Source of the DNA: Heliocybe sulcata
Lineage: Eukaryota > Basidiomycota > Agaricomycetes > Gloeophyllales > Gloeophyllaceae
DNA: 64,000 bases
NCBI GenBank assembly: GCA_004369045.1
Contig: ML213524.1
Span: 494,563 to 558,562, forward strand
Reading direction: 5' to 3'
The notes under the pieces were generated by a model. That model saw nothing but the letters and a program-made list of their open reading frames with translations. It was not told the DNA's origin and searched no databases. Position numbers and translations under genes: made by a program. This document shows positions 46,283 through 57,081 of this stretch, in pieces. Numbering within the stretch: the stretch's first letter is position 1; every line of letters starts with the position of its first letter.

Positions 46283-47710
46283 ATGTCATACTCACATATC
46301 CCCAGGCGATCCATCTCCCGCGTCTCCTTCCGCGAAAGCGTCCCCCTCAATGCCCATCGCCTCCCGCCCGAGCTCTGGCTCCTCATTCTTCGCGAAGCAG
46401 CGACCCCCGCCTACGACCCGCTCGACACCAGCCAAGAGCTCTCCTTCCTCGACTCCCCCGCCTTCCGCCAGGCCGACTACCGCGCGTGCATGCGCACCAA
46501 GCGCAAGCTCACCCTCGTCTCCAAGGCCTGGCACACCATGTCCGAACCCCTCCTCTACGAGTTCGTGTGGATCAGCCGCGCGGCGCAGGCAAAGGCGCTC
46601 GCGCATACGCTGTTGTTGCAGGAGATGGCAAGAGGGGCTACGTGCGGGCGCTTTATCCGGAGACTGCATATCCAGACGAGTGTCCTCGAGCGATGTCCCC
46701 CCGCCGACCTCAGAACAATCGTCAGCTACTCGCCGCAGCTGACCATCTTCACGGACCACCAGAGTATCCAGCGCAACCGGTATGAAGAACCCGATCCACG
46801 CTGCTCACCAGAGAAGATCTTCTCCCTCCTTGCGCATCCGAACAATAAGCTCCGCAAGCTGAGCTGGACGACGTACGACGACACCCCCTTCCACCTCGAC
46901 ATGTCACCGCTCCTGTCGCGTCCGACCATCCACCTCGAGTACCTCGAGCTGTCGAGCTGCTCTCCGAATTTCTCTGCACTACTTCCGCAGGCTGTCCGCG
47001 CGGTGTCGATACCCAACCTAAAAGCGCTAAAGGTCAGCCTGGACAACGTCACGTTTGCGGTACTGGCCAAGTGGGACATGCCGCTCCTCACGAATCTCAG
47101 CGTCGTCTCGGCGGACTACTCGTACGCCGGCCCCGGGTTCGCGGCGTTCTTTGAGCAGCATGGGGCGAAGATCAGGCAGCTCGAGCTCGGGCACTCGAGT
47201 AGCCTTGTCGAGGAGTATGTGTTGGCGCGGCCGCACCATGCTGCGAGCCACCAGCCGATACGCCTGGCGGAGTGGTGCCCGAACCTGCGCGAGTTTATAT
47301 GCTCGGCGGACGCGGAGTGGCACTGGCAGACGCCGGACTGGATCGCGCCGCATGTGCTTTTGCCGACGCACCCCACGCTCGAGTTTATCGGGATCCGGGA
47401 TATCGACGCGCGGTTGCGGAACGACGCGGCGTTGCCGTGGGCGACGAGCACGGCGGACGACGCGCCGTTTTTTCCGCTGCTTGAGCAGATGGGGAGTCTG
47501 TTGAGGAAGGAGGCGTTCCCGAGGCTGCGGTATGTGCGGGATTTGAGCGAGGAGAGTCATAGGATGCGTGCGCGGCGGCCGGAGAGCCGGGTGGTGAGTT
47601 TTTGGGGGAAGGTGATTAAGAGGTGTAGTGTGAGGGGGGTGTGGTTGGAGGATTATATGGGGGTGAATGTGACGCTGAGGGCGTTGAAGCGGGCGAGTTT
47701 GAACCTTTGA
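46283..47710 (+). CDS. F-box protein of a second, unrelated subfamily
   Basis: Probable SCF substrate receptor, about 475 residues in one exon. The F-box is HRLPPELWLLILREAATP, then after an insertion KRKLTLVSKAWHTMSEPLLYEFVWIS. The remainder has irregular leucine-rich segments (LRKLSWTTYDD, LEYLELSSCSPNFSALL, IPNLKALKVSL, LPLLTNL-like MPLLTNLSVVS, CPNLREFICSA, HPTLEFIGIRDID) typical of basidiomycete F-box proteins. The exon plan and the end differ from genes A-E, so it is not a member of that duplicated group. Codon use is strongly GC-rich, like the HAM1-like and dehydrogenase genes, suggesting a conserved gene rather than a recent subtelomeric copy. The start at 46283 is uncertain, because an upstream exon may replace the first eight residues. 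Confidence 0.82.
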   Translation: MSYSHIPRRSISRVSFRESVPLNAHRLPPELWLLILREAATPAYDPLDTSQELSFLDSPAFRQADYRACMRTKRKLTLVSKAWHTMSEPLLYEFVWISRAAQAKALAHTLLLQEMARGATCGRFIRRLHIQTSVLERCPPADLRTIVSYSPQLTIFTDHQSIQRNRYEEPDPRCSPEKIFSLLAHPNNKLRKLSWTTYDDTPFHLDMSPLLSRPTIHLEYLELSSCSPNFSALLPQAVRAVSIPNLKALKVSLDNVTFAVLAKWDMPLLTNLSVVSADYSYAGPGFAAFFEQHGAKIRQLELGHSSSLVEEYVLARPHHAASHQPIRLAEWCPNLREFICSADAEWHWQTPDWIAPHVLLPTHPTLEFIGIRDIDARLRNDAALPWATSTADDAPFFPLLEQMGSLLRKEAFPRLRYVRDLSEESHRMRARRPESRVVSFWGKVIKRCSVRGVWLEDYMGVNVTLRALKRASLNL

Positions 47711-48430
47711 TGTTGACTTCTGGGTGCGAGTCCCGACCTTTGATGCTCCGTGCTCTTCGCTTCTCGCTTCCGGGTCGGGCTTGGAATGCTGTTTCATGTG
47801 TATGAGGGCCTGGTTTACGATTTTTTCACGTACATATTACTGCATACCATTTGTCCTTTGATGTTTTCGTGTTTATACGCTTACGACTGCGCCCGTAGGG
47901 GCGTTGTACCACGTCTCTCTTTTGTATCATCGGTGTAACCTCGCGCGTGTTCGTAGGGTACAATGCATTTTGGAGTTCAGGCTTCGGTGCAGGTGAAGTT
48001 GGAGTGCCACAGGATAATTATGATAATTGAAAGGATGAAGCTTATAGCCCTTGCCGATACACCATGCGTTTTGCTCGCCATCCTGCCGTACTCTGACTCT
48101 TGCCTGTGCTACCCTCGCCGTTGTCCTCGATTTACGTGCACCCGGCGTCCCGGCACGTAAAAGCCAAAACGGCCTTTCTCGAGGCGTTCAAGAAGCAGAC
48201 GGATCACTCTGTTATAAGCGAGCGGAAGCATCGCAGCGCATAATATAAGGCCAGGCAAGTCATCTAATCTGATACTCCTCGGCTCTTGTGTGCTACATCA
48301 TCGTAACTCAGGACTCTTGCCCATGCTCGCCAGCAGCAGACAGGCATGACTCGGGGCCCGGGAACGCGAGGCTATATTCCCGGCAGGCGCTGGACATCTG
48401 GTGCGCACGCTCTTGATTGACTGAGCTGGC
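47711..48430. other. Intergenic, no gene seen
   Basis: About 720 bases between two plus-strand genes, holding the 3' flank of the F-box gene and the upstream region of the siderophore transporter. Nothing specific was recognised. Confidence 0.45.
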
Positions 48431-51041
48431 ATGGAGGTGACGCGCTTGGTATCGGAAGAGGACTACCTGCTCGCGCCGGAGGAGCCTGACGATGAGGAGC
48501 GGGGTGGTGAGGAGGAAGAGGAGGAGGAGGACGGGACGAACGGCGTCAAGACCGTCGAGGCTGCGGAGCAGGTGTATGGGCGGTACTCGAGATGGTGCCT
48601 ATTCTTAGGGTGCGTCTAGCTATCCTGGTTGTTGCCATACAGTATCACTGAACATTGTCGCGTTTGCTAGGCTTGCGTCTGCGGCGTATATCTACTCCTT
48701 GGACGGCTGCACGACGCCCTATTATCTCACCTTTGCGACGTCGACGTTTGGAGAGCACAGCTTGATTAGTGCTATCCAGGTTTCGCAGTCGATCATTAGT
48801 GGGTCCTCGTGTTATGCTCTATGTGAGGAATGCTGAGTATGCTGCAGTTGCTGTCGGAAAACCGGTAATTGCGAAGATTGCGGACATTTCTTCTAGAGGT
48901 GTGGCGTACCTCATCGTTTGTGCGTGATTTGTGCAACCGCAGACGAAGCTTCGCTGACGACGAGACCTGCTCAGTGGTATTCTATGTCCTCGGTGGGTCC
49001 TCACGCGCAGTTGCGATTTCACACCGACAGTCAACTTCGTATAGGTTACCTCCTCATCGCGTCCTCCACCGGTATCGCGTCTATAGCTGGAGGCATAATC
49101 ACATACGCAATGTACGCCCATTTCATTTCCTGTACACACGAATTTACTCAGTGCGTGCACCTTACCTAGCGGTTATACGTGAGTCCTTCTTCCACCACCT
49201 CTAGTCACACTTCCACGAATGTCCACGCCAGCGGCCTGCAACTCCTCACGCAAATCATTATTGCCGACATCACGACACTCAAATGGCGGGGATTAGTGTC
49301 CGCCCTTGTATCTGCGCCTTTCCTCGTCAACGCTTGGGTAGGCGCGAACATTGCTGACACGATACTGAAGAACGCTGGGTGGCGCTGGGGGTGTAAGTCG
49401 CCTTTGCGTTCTCCACAGCCTTCCTCTGACGTACAACTCAAATGGATCATAGACCGCATGTTCATCCTGCTCGTTCCGCTCGCCCTCGCACCCCTCATCG
49501 TCACCCTCCTGTGGGCCGAGCGCAAAGCCAAACGCCTTGGCATCGTCGACCGATCCGTGTACGGCCACGCACGTCGTTCTCGCTCTTTGTCTGTTTCTGC
49601 CACCTCGTCTGGGTTTCTGGCGCAAAGGCGGGGGAGACTTGGTAAGATATGGAGGACACTCGAGAGCCTGGATTTTGTGGGGCTCCTCCTATTCGGGGCG
49701 GCAGTGTATTTGGTGTTGATCCCATTTACGCTCGCGAAGGAGAATGGTGGGTTACTCTACCTTCATACCTCTTCTTGTCTGCTAATGAATGCGGTATTGG
49801 AATCAAAGGGCACGCGAAAGCAGGCTCAGCGTGGCTCTCACTAATCGGATGCGTCCTTTTCGGGGGTTTCGTCGTCTGGGAACGTAGGTTCACGAGACGG
49901 CCCCTGTTCCCTGTGAGGGTGACGACCAATTGGAGCGTCGTCGCGGCTTGTTTAATTGGTTTTACTGACTTTGTGAGCCACTCGTCATTCTTGGTTTTTA
50001 CTGCGAGCTGATAAGCGTGTGTGTAAAAGATCTCGTTTTATCTTACTTTTACGTATCTGTATTCATTTATACTGGTCGTTAAGACGTGGTGAGTGGGATA
50101 CGCGATGCACATGCCAATAGAGGGCTAAATGCATCCATGGGCAGGACCCTCATCGAGGCCAACTATTTCCTGCAAACGCAGATGATAGGCTTGACAGTGG
50201 CAGGCATCCTCGTCGGCGTCCTCATGCGCTACCTACAGCGATACAAGGTACGCTTTTCTCCCTCATCCGTCTCACACGATTCCAAATCGTCTCTCGTACC
50301 GCAGCCACTACTTGTCTTCGGCCTATGCATACGCCTCCTTGGCGTCAGTCTCATGATTCGCTCGCGCGGCGCAAACGGCTCCACCTTTGAGCTAGTCATG
50401 ACACAGCTCTTGCAAGGCGCGGGGGGCGGGTTTGCAGCAGTGTCTTCGTTGGTGGGCGCACAGGCGGCGGTGGACCATGTCGATCTGGCGATGGTTACCG
50501 CTGTCGTGTTGCTGGTGACGGAGATTGGGGGCGCGGTGGGCGGCGCGTTCGGTGCGTTCTTGACTTGCTGTGGGAACGGGAGGTGCTGATGAGTGTGAAT
50601 AGCGGGCGCGATTTGGGCGAATGCGATGCCCGGGAAGTTGAGAGAGTATTTGCCGGGTCTGGCGGAGAAGGAGATCGAGGAGCTGTATGGGAGTATACAA
50701 AAGGCGGCTGAGCATCCTCGAGGGCATTTCATCCGCGAGGGAGTGATACACGGTGCGACTCATTCTTCTCCTCCCACCTCTCTCCTTACATTCAATCTCC
50801 TGGTTTTGTTGTAGCATACGACGACACGATGAAAATTATGTGCATCACTGCGACAGTGCTGAGTGTGGTACCCGTGCTCGTCGCGCTGACCATGCCGAAT
50901 TGGTACCTCGGGGACACGCATAATGCGGTCGGAGATGAGGGAGAGACCTGTAGGGGCTCGCCGGAGAGGAGGAGGAGCGGGTATAGCAGTTTCTCGCCGG
51001 CCAGGGGGAGTAGGAGGGGGAGTGTGGTTAGTGGGTTGTAA
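48431..51041 (+). CDS. MFS siderophore-iron transporter (SIT family)
   Basis: Plasma-membrane or vesicle transporter importing ferric siderophores by proton symport. The N-terminus is acidic (runs of Glu, EEEEEEED) as in fungal members. Family signs are YIYSLDGCTTPYYLTFATS (TM1), AVGKPVIAKIADISSRG (motif A region), LIASSTGIASIAGGI, IADITTLKWRGLVSALVSAP, WVGANIADTIL, RWG..MFILLVPLALAPL, WAERKAKRLGI, LESLDFVGLLLFGAA, TYLYSFILVVKTW, IEANYFLQTQMIGL and LLQGAGGGFAAVSSLVGAQAAVDH. There are many small introns; ends near 48611, 48782, 49070, 49400 and 50250 were recognised, but the region 48900-49240 and the join near 49990-50040 are not fully resolved. The C-terminus is a Ser/Arg-rich tail. No siderophore synthase lies nearby. 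Confidence 0.85.
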
Positions 51042-51229
51042 TGAAGATGCAGTATCGGGGTCGTGTGTACGTTCACGTCTGTTGATTTATGCAAGGTTTG
51101 CTACTTTGTTGTCGTATAGCTTGCTTGGATATTGAGTAATACCACGTGCCAGACAGGACTCAAGACGCGCACAGCACTAGCATACCTAAAACCTCGTGAG
51201 GGTTAGCCTTCGACGAGATGATGCACGAA

Positions 51230-51367
51230 AGGAGTCTCGCTGTGATTGACGTGCATTGCAGAAATTCTGGACGCAGATACATATGCTCTCAGGTAAGTGA
51301 AGAGGAGAAGGACGGACAATTGCGACGTGTCATCTTCGAAGCTGATGGTGCGGTGTATATAGCTTAG
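51230..51367 (+). pseudogene. Solo C-terminal scrap of an F-box gene of the A-E family
   Basis: One frame reads SLAVIDVHCRNSG, EEKDGQLRRVIFEAD and GAVYIA before TAG at 51365-51367. This follows the end of the F-box genes (MAVIIDRNEDGQIKWVF ... ETIYTA). No other part of the gene is near. It lies more than 17 kb from the main cluster. Confidence 0.6.
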
Positions 51368-51506
51368 GTGAGTACCTGGGAAGCGTCGTGCCTTTCAGCT
51401 AGCAGGATTATATGCGAACTCCTCTTATACGGTAGTCAATTACCGATGCAATTATAGTATGTGTATCCGGACATACTGTATCTTCCAGCCCAAGAAAGGC
51501 GTGCCG

Positions 51507-51513
51507 TATAAAA
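51507..51513 (+). promoter_or_regulatory. Orphan TATA-like element
   Basis: TATAAAA on the plus strand, with no plus-strand gene found in the next 3 kb. It could be left over from the lost F-box copy whose tail ends just upstream, or it may be chance. Confidence 0.25.
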
Positions 51514-51725
51514 GCTGGTCATCAGGAGTTCAGCCAGTCTGGTTCGTTTTCTGAGCCGAGCTCCGACCTACCTTCCTCCTGGTCCCCTCAACCTGCACTG
51601 TGGAGATAAGGTCCGCCAACAATTGTAAATCAGCACATATACAGTACAGTTTATCCCTCATGCAACACATAGTACCCAAGAAACCAAATACCTTTCCTCT
51701 ATAGCCCCAAAAACTGCGTATTGCT

Positions 51726-52952
51726 CTATGCCGCCTTCCACGTCTTCAGCTCCTCGTAACTCTTCACGATCGTCTCATTCTCCTCGGTCCCAACCGTGAA
51801 GCCCGTAATGTCCTCGACGGCCCTCGCGATCCCCTTCTTCTCGACCTCGCCCTGCAGCTCCATGCTCTGCGGGTCGTCCTTGACATCGTACAAGAACGCT
51901 GCCGCGACACCCCGCAGCAAGTCCGGCACTGGTATCCCGTACTGTTTTGCGAGGTACGCCGGGCCCAACAGGCGGTCCTCACGCCCGAGCTTGCGCAAAG
52001 GCTGCCGCCCCACACGGCTCACGTCGTCCTTGAGGTTCGGGTTCTCAAACCGCGAGATCGTCTTCGCGATGTACTCTTGGTGCTCTTCCTCATTGAACCC
52101 GTGCTTCTTGACCAGTGCGTACCCGGACTCCTCGAGCGCGCCCTTGACGATATCGCGGATCTGTGGGTCCTTGATCGCTTGGTCGACGGTCTGGTGGCCC
52201 TTGAGGTACCCGAGGTACGCGGTGATCGCGTGCCCGCAGTTGAGCGTGAACAGCTTGCGGTGGATGTAGCCCTCGAGGTCTTGGGTGAGCTTCATCCCCG
52301 CGAGGGGCAGCTGCACCTCGCCATCCTTCTTCAGCGCGTTCTCGTCGACGGCCCACTCGTAAAAGTCCTCGACGCCGACGTCGAGCGGGTGGCTGTCGCC
52401 GAAGCCCTGCGCGGGCGGGACGATGCGGTCGACGGAGCAGTTCGCCCAGCCGACGTGGGTTTCGGCCCAGGCGGCGTCGTCGGCGTCGAGGTGTTTCAGG
52501 ACGAGGTCTTTGAGGAGCGTCGTCTGGTGGACCATGTTTTCGCAGGCGATCACGTTGAGGACGCCGCCATGGACGCGCCGCCGGCCCTGCAGCCCCTTCG
52601 CAATCGCCGGCGCGATCTTCTCGAGGATGGGCGGGCCCACCGCCGTCGTGACGATCTGCATGTTTGGGTCCTCAAACTCTCTGATTACCTGGTCCATGTG
52701 CGTCGTCAATATCCCCGACACCGAGTCGATTGACTCCCGTCTCTCTTTCTTCTTCGGCACGTCCTCTGCTCCTGGAGCCGCTGCATTATCGAGGATGTGG
52801 ACTTCGTACGAATGCTTGGCGTTAAGCTCGTCGATGACATGCGCGTCGACGTCGGCGAAGACGACGTGGTAGCCGGATTGAACGAGCAGAGGACCAATGA
52901 AACCACGCCCGATGTTGCCCGCGCCGAAGTGGATTGCTTTCTTTTGAGGCAT
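51726..52952 (-). CDS. mtlD: Mannitol-1-phosphate 5-dehydrogenase
   Basis: Interconverts fructose 6-phosphate and mannitol 1-phosphate with NAD(H) in the cytosol, the first reductive step of mannitol synthesis. The protein has 408 residues and belongs to the polyol-specific long-chain dehydrogenases. It starts with the Rossmann motif HFGAGNIGRGFIGPLL. It also has VTTAVGPPILEKIAP, NVIACENMVHQTT, a substrate-site region TLNCGHAITAYLGYLKGH and LAKQYGIPVPDLL. Residues 57-77 (AAPGAEDVPKKKERRESIDSV in part) look like an insertion and may explain why it is about 20 residues longer than typical members. The gene has no intron, whereas its neighbours have five or more. The start ATG at 52950-52952 is right at the Rossmann strand, as expected. 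Confidence 0.94.
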   Translation of the reverse strand: MPQKKAIHFGAGNIGRGFIGPLLVQSGYHVVFADVDAHVIDELNAKHSYEVHILDNAAAPGAEDVPKKKERRESIDSVSGILTTHMDQVIREFEDPNMQIVTTAVGPPILEKIAPAIAKGLQGRRRVHGGVLNVIACENMVHQTTLLKDLVLKHLDADDAAWAETHVGWANCSVDRIVPPAQGFGDSHPLDVGVEDFYEWAVDENALKKDGEVQLPLAGMKLTQDLEGYIHRKLFTLNCGHAITAYLGYLKGHQTVDQAIKDPQIRDIVKGALEESGYALVKKHGFNEEEHQEYIAKTISRFENPNLKDDVSRVGRQPLRKLGREDRLLGPAYLAKQYGIPVPDLLRGVAAAFLYDVKDDPQSMELQGEVEKKGIARAVEDITGFTVGTEENETIVKSYEELKTWKAA

Positions 52953-54603
52953 CGTTGTCGCTGGTGGTCAGGAGGAAGGACTCATCGATGTGTAGAGTCC
53001 GCCGTAGATAGCATTAATGCGCAAGATACTCCCACCCAGGTACAGGGAACAGATGACGCCATGTCCTCGGTGGCGGTGACAACCTCGTGGCTGGCTGATG
53101 GCTTGGATGAGGTGCTTGGCCTCCGCAGAATATTCGTTCCTTGCGGGTAGGGCTGAGTAACTATCATACAGAGAGCCTGGAGAATACGGCTGTTAACTCT
53201 ACCCGAAAGTCGGGAGTTAGCGTGAAAGAAATCTGGAAGGCGCACGTTTGTGCCAAGTACGATTGCGAGCATCATTCTTTCGGTAAATTGTACACCAGAA
53301 GTACAGTACTGCACCTTTCCCATAACCCATATCGGTCGGCGGAAGCCAAAAGGTACGGCTTATTGGAGAGTATATGAGATTCAAGAAAGAATACTAAATT
53401 ATAATAAAATTTGATTATATACAAGAATATCACGCTACATACACATTTTCTACACCCATTGGAGCCAGTTGTGAAGGAAGAACCCGATAATACGAGTTCG
53501 ACCTGCCCTAGTTGTATCTGACATCTGAAAGAAGCCATAACTGGCTCCAACTTTAAGGGAAATTCTTGCCTTAAGATCGGCAACATATGTCTACAGGCCG
53601 CGGTCTCGATGACCGGATTGAGCAAGTCCATGCCACCTATGGTGCGGGCCACCTTGTCACCGCAACTTTTGTACAACGGATATAGAGCATGCAAATTTTA
53701 TCGGAATTCTTATCCCTCTTGTAAATATACTCGGATTCGTGGGAGGATCATTTCCACAAGAGCGATTGTCGAAATACCCAATAGTGAATGAGTTATAATT
53801 TCTGACCCAAACCTGATTTTGCCGCATTACCCTTTATAGTATAATATTCCCACAAACACTGTCCTAAACATGTGCTTGTTACTTCCTAGTGTATTTCTCA
53901 CAAATTCTCCGGGTGTTATACACCTCCCCAGCCTTAACAGAGTCTCTGGAGAAGCGGGCAAATGAATCTCTGAGGTGATTATAACTCCAAGATTTCTCGA
54001 GCCCGATTTTGCCGCTGTACAAAAGTGGCGGTGGCTAAGCAGCCCGCACCATAGTCCCATTAGCTGTGTGATGGAGCATATTTGCATGACCAAGTTTCTT
54101 TACCTGGACCCCGACTTCGTCTAAGCTGTCGGGAACGCGTCTATGTTCTGGGCCATGGAATCAAAAAGATACCTACACATAGGACTTTACATATTACGTG
54201 CGAACGACCGAGATTCTCGCTGTTTCCCAAAAATAGCCGGCCGGATTACAAAACAAAATACATATGCATGCCGGGACTCTGAGAGTACGCGCCTCGCACA
54301 TTGCTCTGCTGCAAAAATACTTCCGTGCAGACGCCGCATATGTCGGTGCTCGCCTTGGGGGATGCAAACTCGTCATGGTTGAGGTCAGTACAGTCAGGCA
54401 CCCGACGAAGGAAAAAGATGATTATGAGTTACCGCCGGCATCGGTCTAGCCGATCGAGGCGGCACGGTTCTGACCCTCGGCAGCGCGGCTTTCCTTTCGT
54501 CAGTGTCATTCTTGCAGAGTCAGATGTACCACCATATCCGAACTCCCGTGAGTTTATAAGCTCCCGTATCGCTTCACGCAGCTCTTGACGACTTTACGAC
54601 GTT
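52953..54603. other. 1.65 kb without a recognisable gene; AT-rich core
   Basis: The part at about 53360-54100 is visibly more AT-rich than the rest of the window, with an AT run at 53385-53430. Two minus-strand open frames (53272-53694, 141 codons; 53827-54093, 89 codons) show no known domain. It may be the remains of a mobile element, but no transposase or reverse transcriptase residue pattern was seen. Confidence 0.45.
53459..53550. repeat. 12-base perfect inverted repeat with 68-base loop
   Basis: TTGGAGCCAGTT at 53459-53470 is the exact reverse complement of AACTGGCTCCAA at 53539-53550. It lies in the AT-rich gene-free stretch. It could be a terminal or subterminal repeat of a small element, or a hairpin. 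Confidence 0.7.
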
Positions 54604-56860
54604 ATGAATCACAACGACAGTACCTCTAACTACGAGACCAGACGGTCAAGGAATACGAATTCGTCTCAGCATGAAGACCCGCGCTCGGAATCCGCGACGT
54701 TGAGGGACGAAGCGAGGGATGCTTTCGATGGTACGCCGGTAGACGTTCCTACGGAGAAGGAGCCTCAAGATCCTCGTCCAAAGGTGCCACCATCGTCCAG
54801 TCCCGAGGACGACGGGGAGGGCACAGTGGTAGATTGGGAGGGACCTGACGACCCTCAGAATCCACGAAAGTGAGTATATGCGCTATGGTATGCGATAGAA
54901 TCACTCATCACGCTTGTTACTTTGCAGTTGGACATACAGACGGAAGTGGGGTGCTACACTTATCGTGTCCGCATTCACCTTCATCAGTCCGGTCTCGTCC
55001 TCGATGATTGCACCCGCAACGACCCAGGTTGCCTCTCAATTTGGGATTACAAGCCAAGTAATAGAGGCTATGACGACATCAATTTTTGTGCTAGCATACG
55101 GTGCGTCCTCTCTTCTGTTGTGAATTTTCGAACTCAAGCCAGACTATATGCGTTTCTCGACACTAGCAATCGGGCCACTATTCCTGGGCCCACTCAGCGA
55201 AATCTATGGCCGTTCACGAGTTCTACAACTTGCTAACATGTGGTACCTCGGTGCGTTCCTCGTCCACCGTCTTCTCTCCCTCATGTCTAACAGCCATCGC
55301 GCCGTAGTATGGAACCTCGTTTGCGGTTTCGCGCAAAGCACAGGCCAACTCATCGCCTTCCGGTTCCTCGCCGGTATTGGAGGAAGTGCGCCTCTCTCAA
55401 TCGGTGGAGGGGTCCTAGGTGATCTCTGGGCGGTGCAAGAGCGTGGGCAGGCGATTGCGCTGTATTCACTCGCGCCGTTGTTAGGCCCAGTCATCGGGCC
55501 GGTGGCGGGCGCGTGGATTGCGCAGAAGAGTACTTGGCGATGGGTGGTAAGTGAAAAACGACTACGGTGTGGGTGTATGCGCTGATAGTGGGCTAGTTTT
55601 GGTCGACGACCATTGTGGATGCTATTATCCAGGTACTGGGGTTGTTTTATTTGCAAGAAAGTGCGTAATGTCTTCCAAGACCGTTGCGCTATGCTTATAT
55701 GTTTCATGATATAGCGTACGCGCCCATCCTTCTCGAACGCAAAGCCTCCCGTATGAGGAAAGACGCGGATCCCGAGAAGGGCCAGCGTGTTCGGACTGCC
55801 TTTGATACTGAAGACCGACAGTACGTACAATTTACTGTTTTATTGGAAGGTATGCGCTCTAATCTCAACGTGCCGCAGCTGGAAGAAGATCTTTGCCAAG
55901 TCGCTTACGCGCCCGTTCGTCCTCTTTTACTACGAGCCGATTATCCAGCTGCTGGGAATCTATATGGCGTTTATCTACGGGCTGATGTACCGTGCGTTCT
56001 CTTCATATTCGCTCTTGATTCGTTCTAACCGTTGTTTTTGTAAGTGTTCTTGACAACCATTCCCTCGATCTTCGAGGGTATCTACGGGCAGCGCGTCGGT
56101 CTTGCGGGTCTGAACTACATCGCCATCGGTGTCGGCTTGACGGGCGCGTCACAGATCAACGCGAGACTTTTGGATAAGATATATGCGTACTTCACGAAAC
56201 GGAATGGAGGCGCTGGGAGGCCCGAGTATCGATTACGTGAGTGCGGTGTGCTTGACGGTCGATTTGCGTGGTATTGACAGCAAGGTGGATAGCATCGATG
56301 GTGCCAGGCACGATTTTCTTGCCGATTGGGTTGTTCCTCACGGGTTGGACGGCGAGGAAGGATATTCATTGGATTGTGCCGGATATTGTATGTAACCTTC
56401 CTTCCCGCGACGTTTGACTCTACCTGTGACACTGATGCCTCTCTGATGTCTAGGGTATTGCGTTCATCGGCGCTGGCCAGATTTTGAACTTCCAGTCGAT
56501 TCAGACCTACGTTATTGACGCGTTTACTCTGCACGCTGCATCAGGTACGCCATATTCCGTGTTTGAAGTCTTGATATTCTAATAGGGAACGTTTGCGTTA
56601 GCGTTGGCGGCTGTGTCGTGTCTACGATCACTAGCTGGGTTTGGATTTCCGCTGTTCGCGCCTGCGATGTATAATGCACTCGGATTCGGGAAAGGCGACA
56701 CGATTCTGGCGTGTGCGGCTATTGTGATCGGATGCCCAGCGTGAGTTATCTCGATAGTTGCAACTTTTATATCACTTATACTGACTGATTCATTAGGCCA
56801 TGGGTGTTCTGGTATTACGGCGAGCGAATCCGTAAGGCGAGTCGCCACGCTCGAGCGTGA
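54604..56860 (+). CDS. MFS drug/polyamine-type H+ antiporter (DHA1 family)
   Basis: Twelve-helix efflux transporter of the TPO/FLR type, probably in the plasma membrane. A long hydrophilic N-terminus (about 90 residues, rich in Asp, Glu, Ser and Pro) ends with the family's VDWEGPDDPQNPRKNW. Then come ISPVSSSMIAPA (TM1), LGPLSEIYGRSRVL (motif A), FRFLAGIGGSAPLSIGGGVLGDLW, LAPLLGPVIGPVAGAWIAQ (motif C of drug/H+ antiporters), STWRWV, LTRPFVLFYYEPIIQLLGIYMAF, VFLTTIPSIFEGIYGQRVGLAGLNYIAIG in part, and WIVPDI...GIAFIGAGQI. The protein ends in a basic tail (RIRKASRHARA). About nine short introns are implied; the main joins are at about 54870, 55103, 55253, 55547, 55822 and 56237. The substrate is unknown. 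Confidence 0.86.
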
Positions 56861-57038
56861 TTCGGCACAATATAGGGCATTATGCGGAGGGTCGATCTGG
56901 TCTTATTTGCATCATAGACATTGCATTAGCGCACACTACGAATGTATGACTACAGTGCGGTCATAAATTACTCACTAATGATTCGGAGGAGCAACAGTAA
57001 TTTCGTGAAGTCAGTGATTCTGCCTCAGCCGGGCCGGG

Positions 57039-57043
57039 TATAA
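57039..57043 (+). promoter_or_regulatory. TATA-like element of the DUF255 gene
   Basis: GTATAAG at 57038-57044 lies about 40 bases before the ATG at 57082. The short distance suggests a very short 5' leader or use of the internal ATG at 57238. Confidence 0.4.
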
Positions 57044-57081
57044 GTGATGTCAGCGCTTACCCCGGCTTCAGTTATTCGTCC

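Noticed and set aside
47027-47797. 256-codon minus-strand open frame
   Set aside because: Antisense of the F-box gene at 46283-47710; Arg/Pro/His-rich with no domain.
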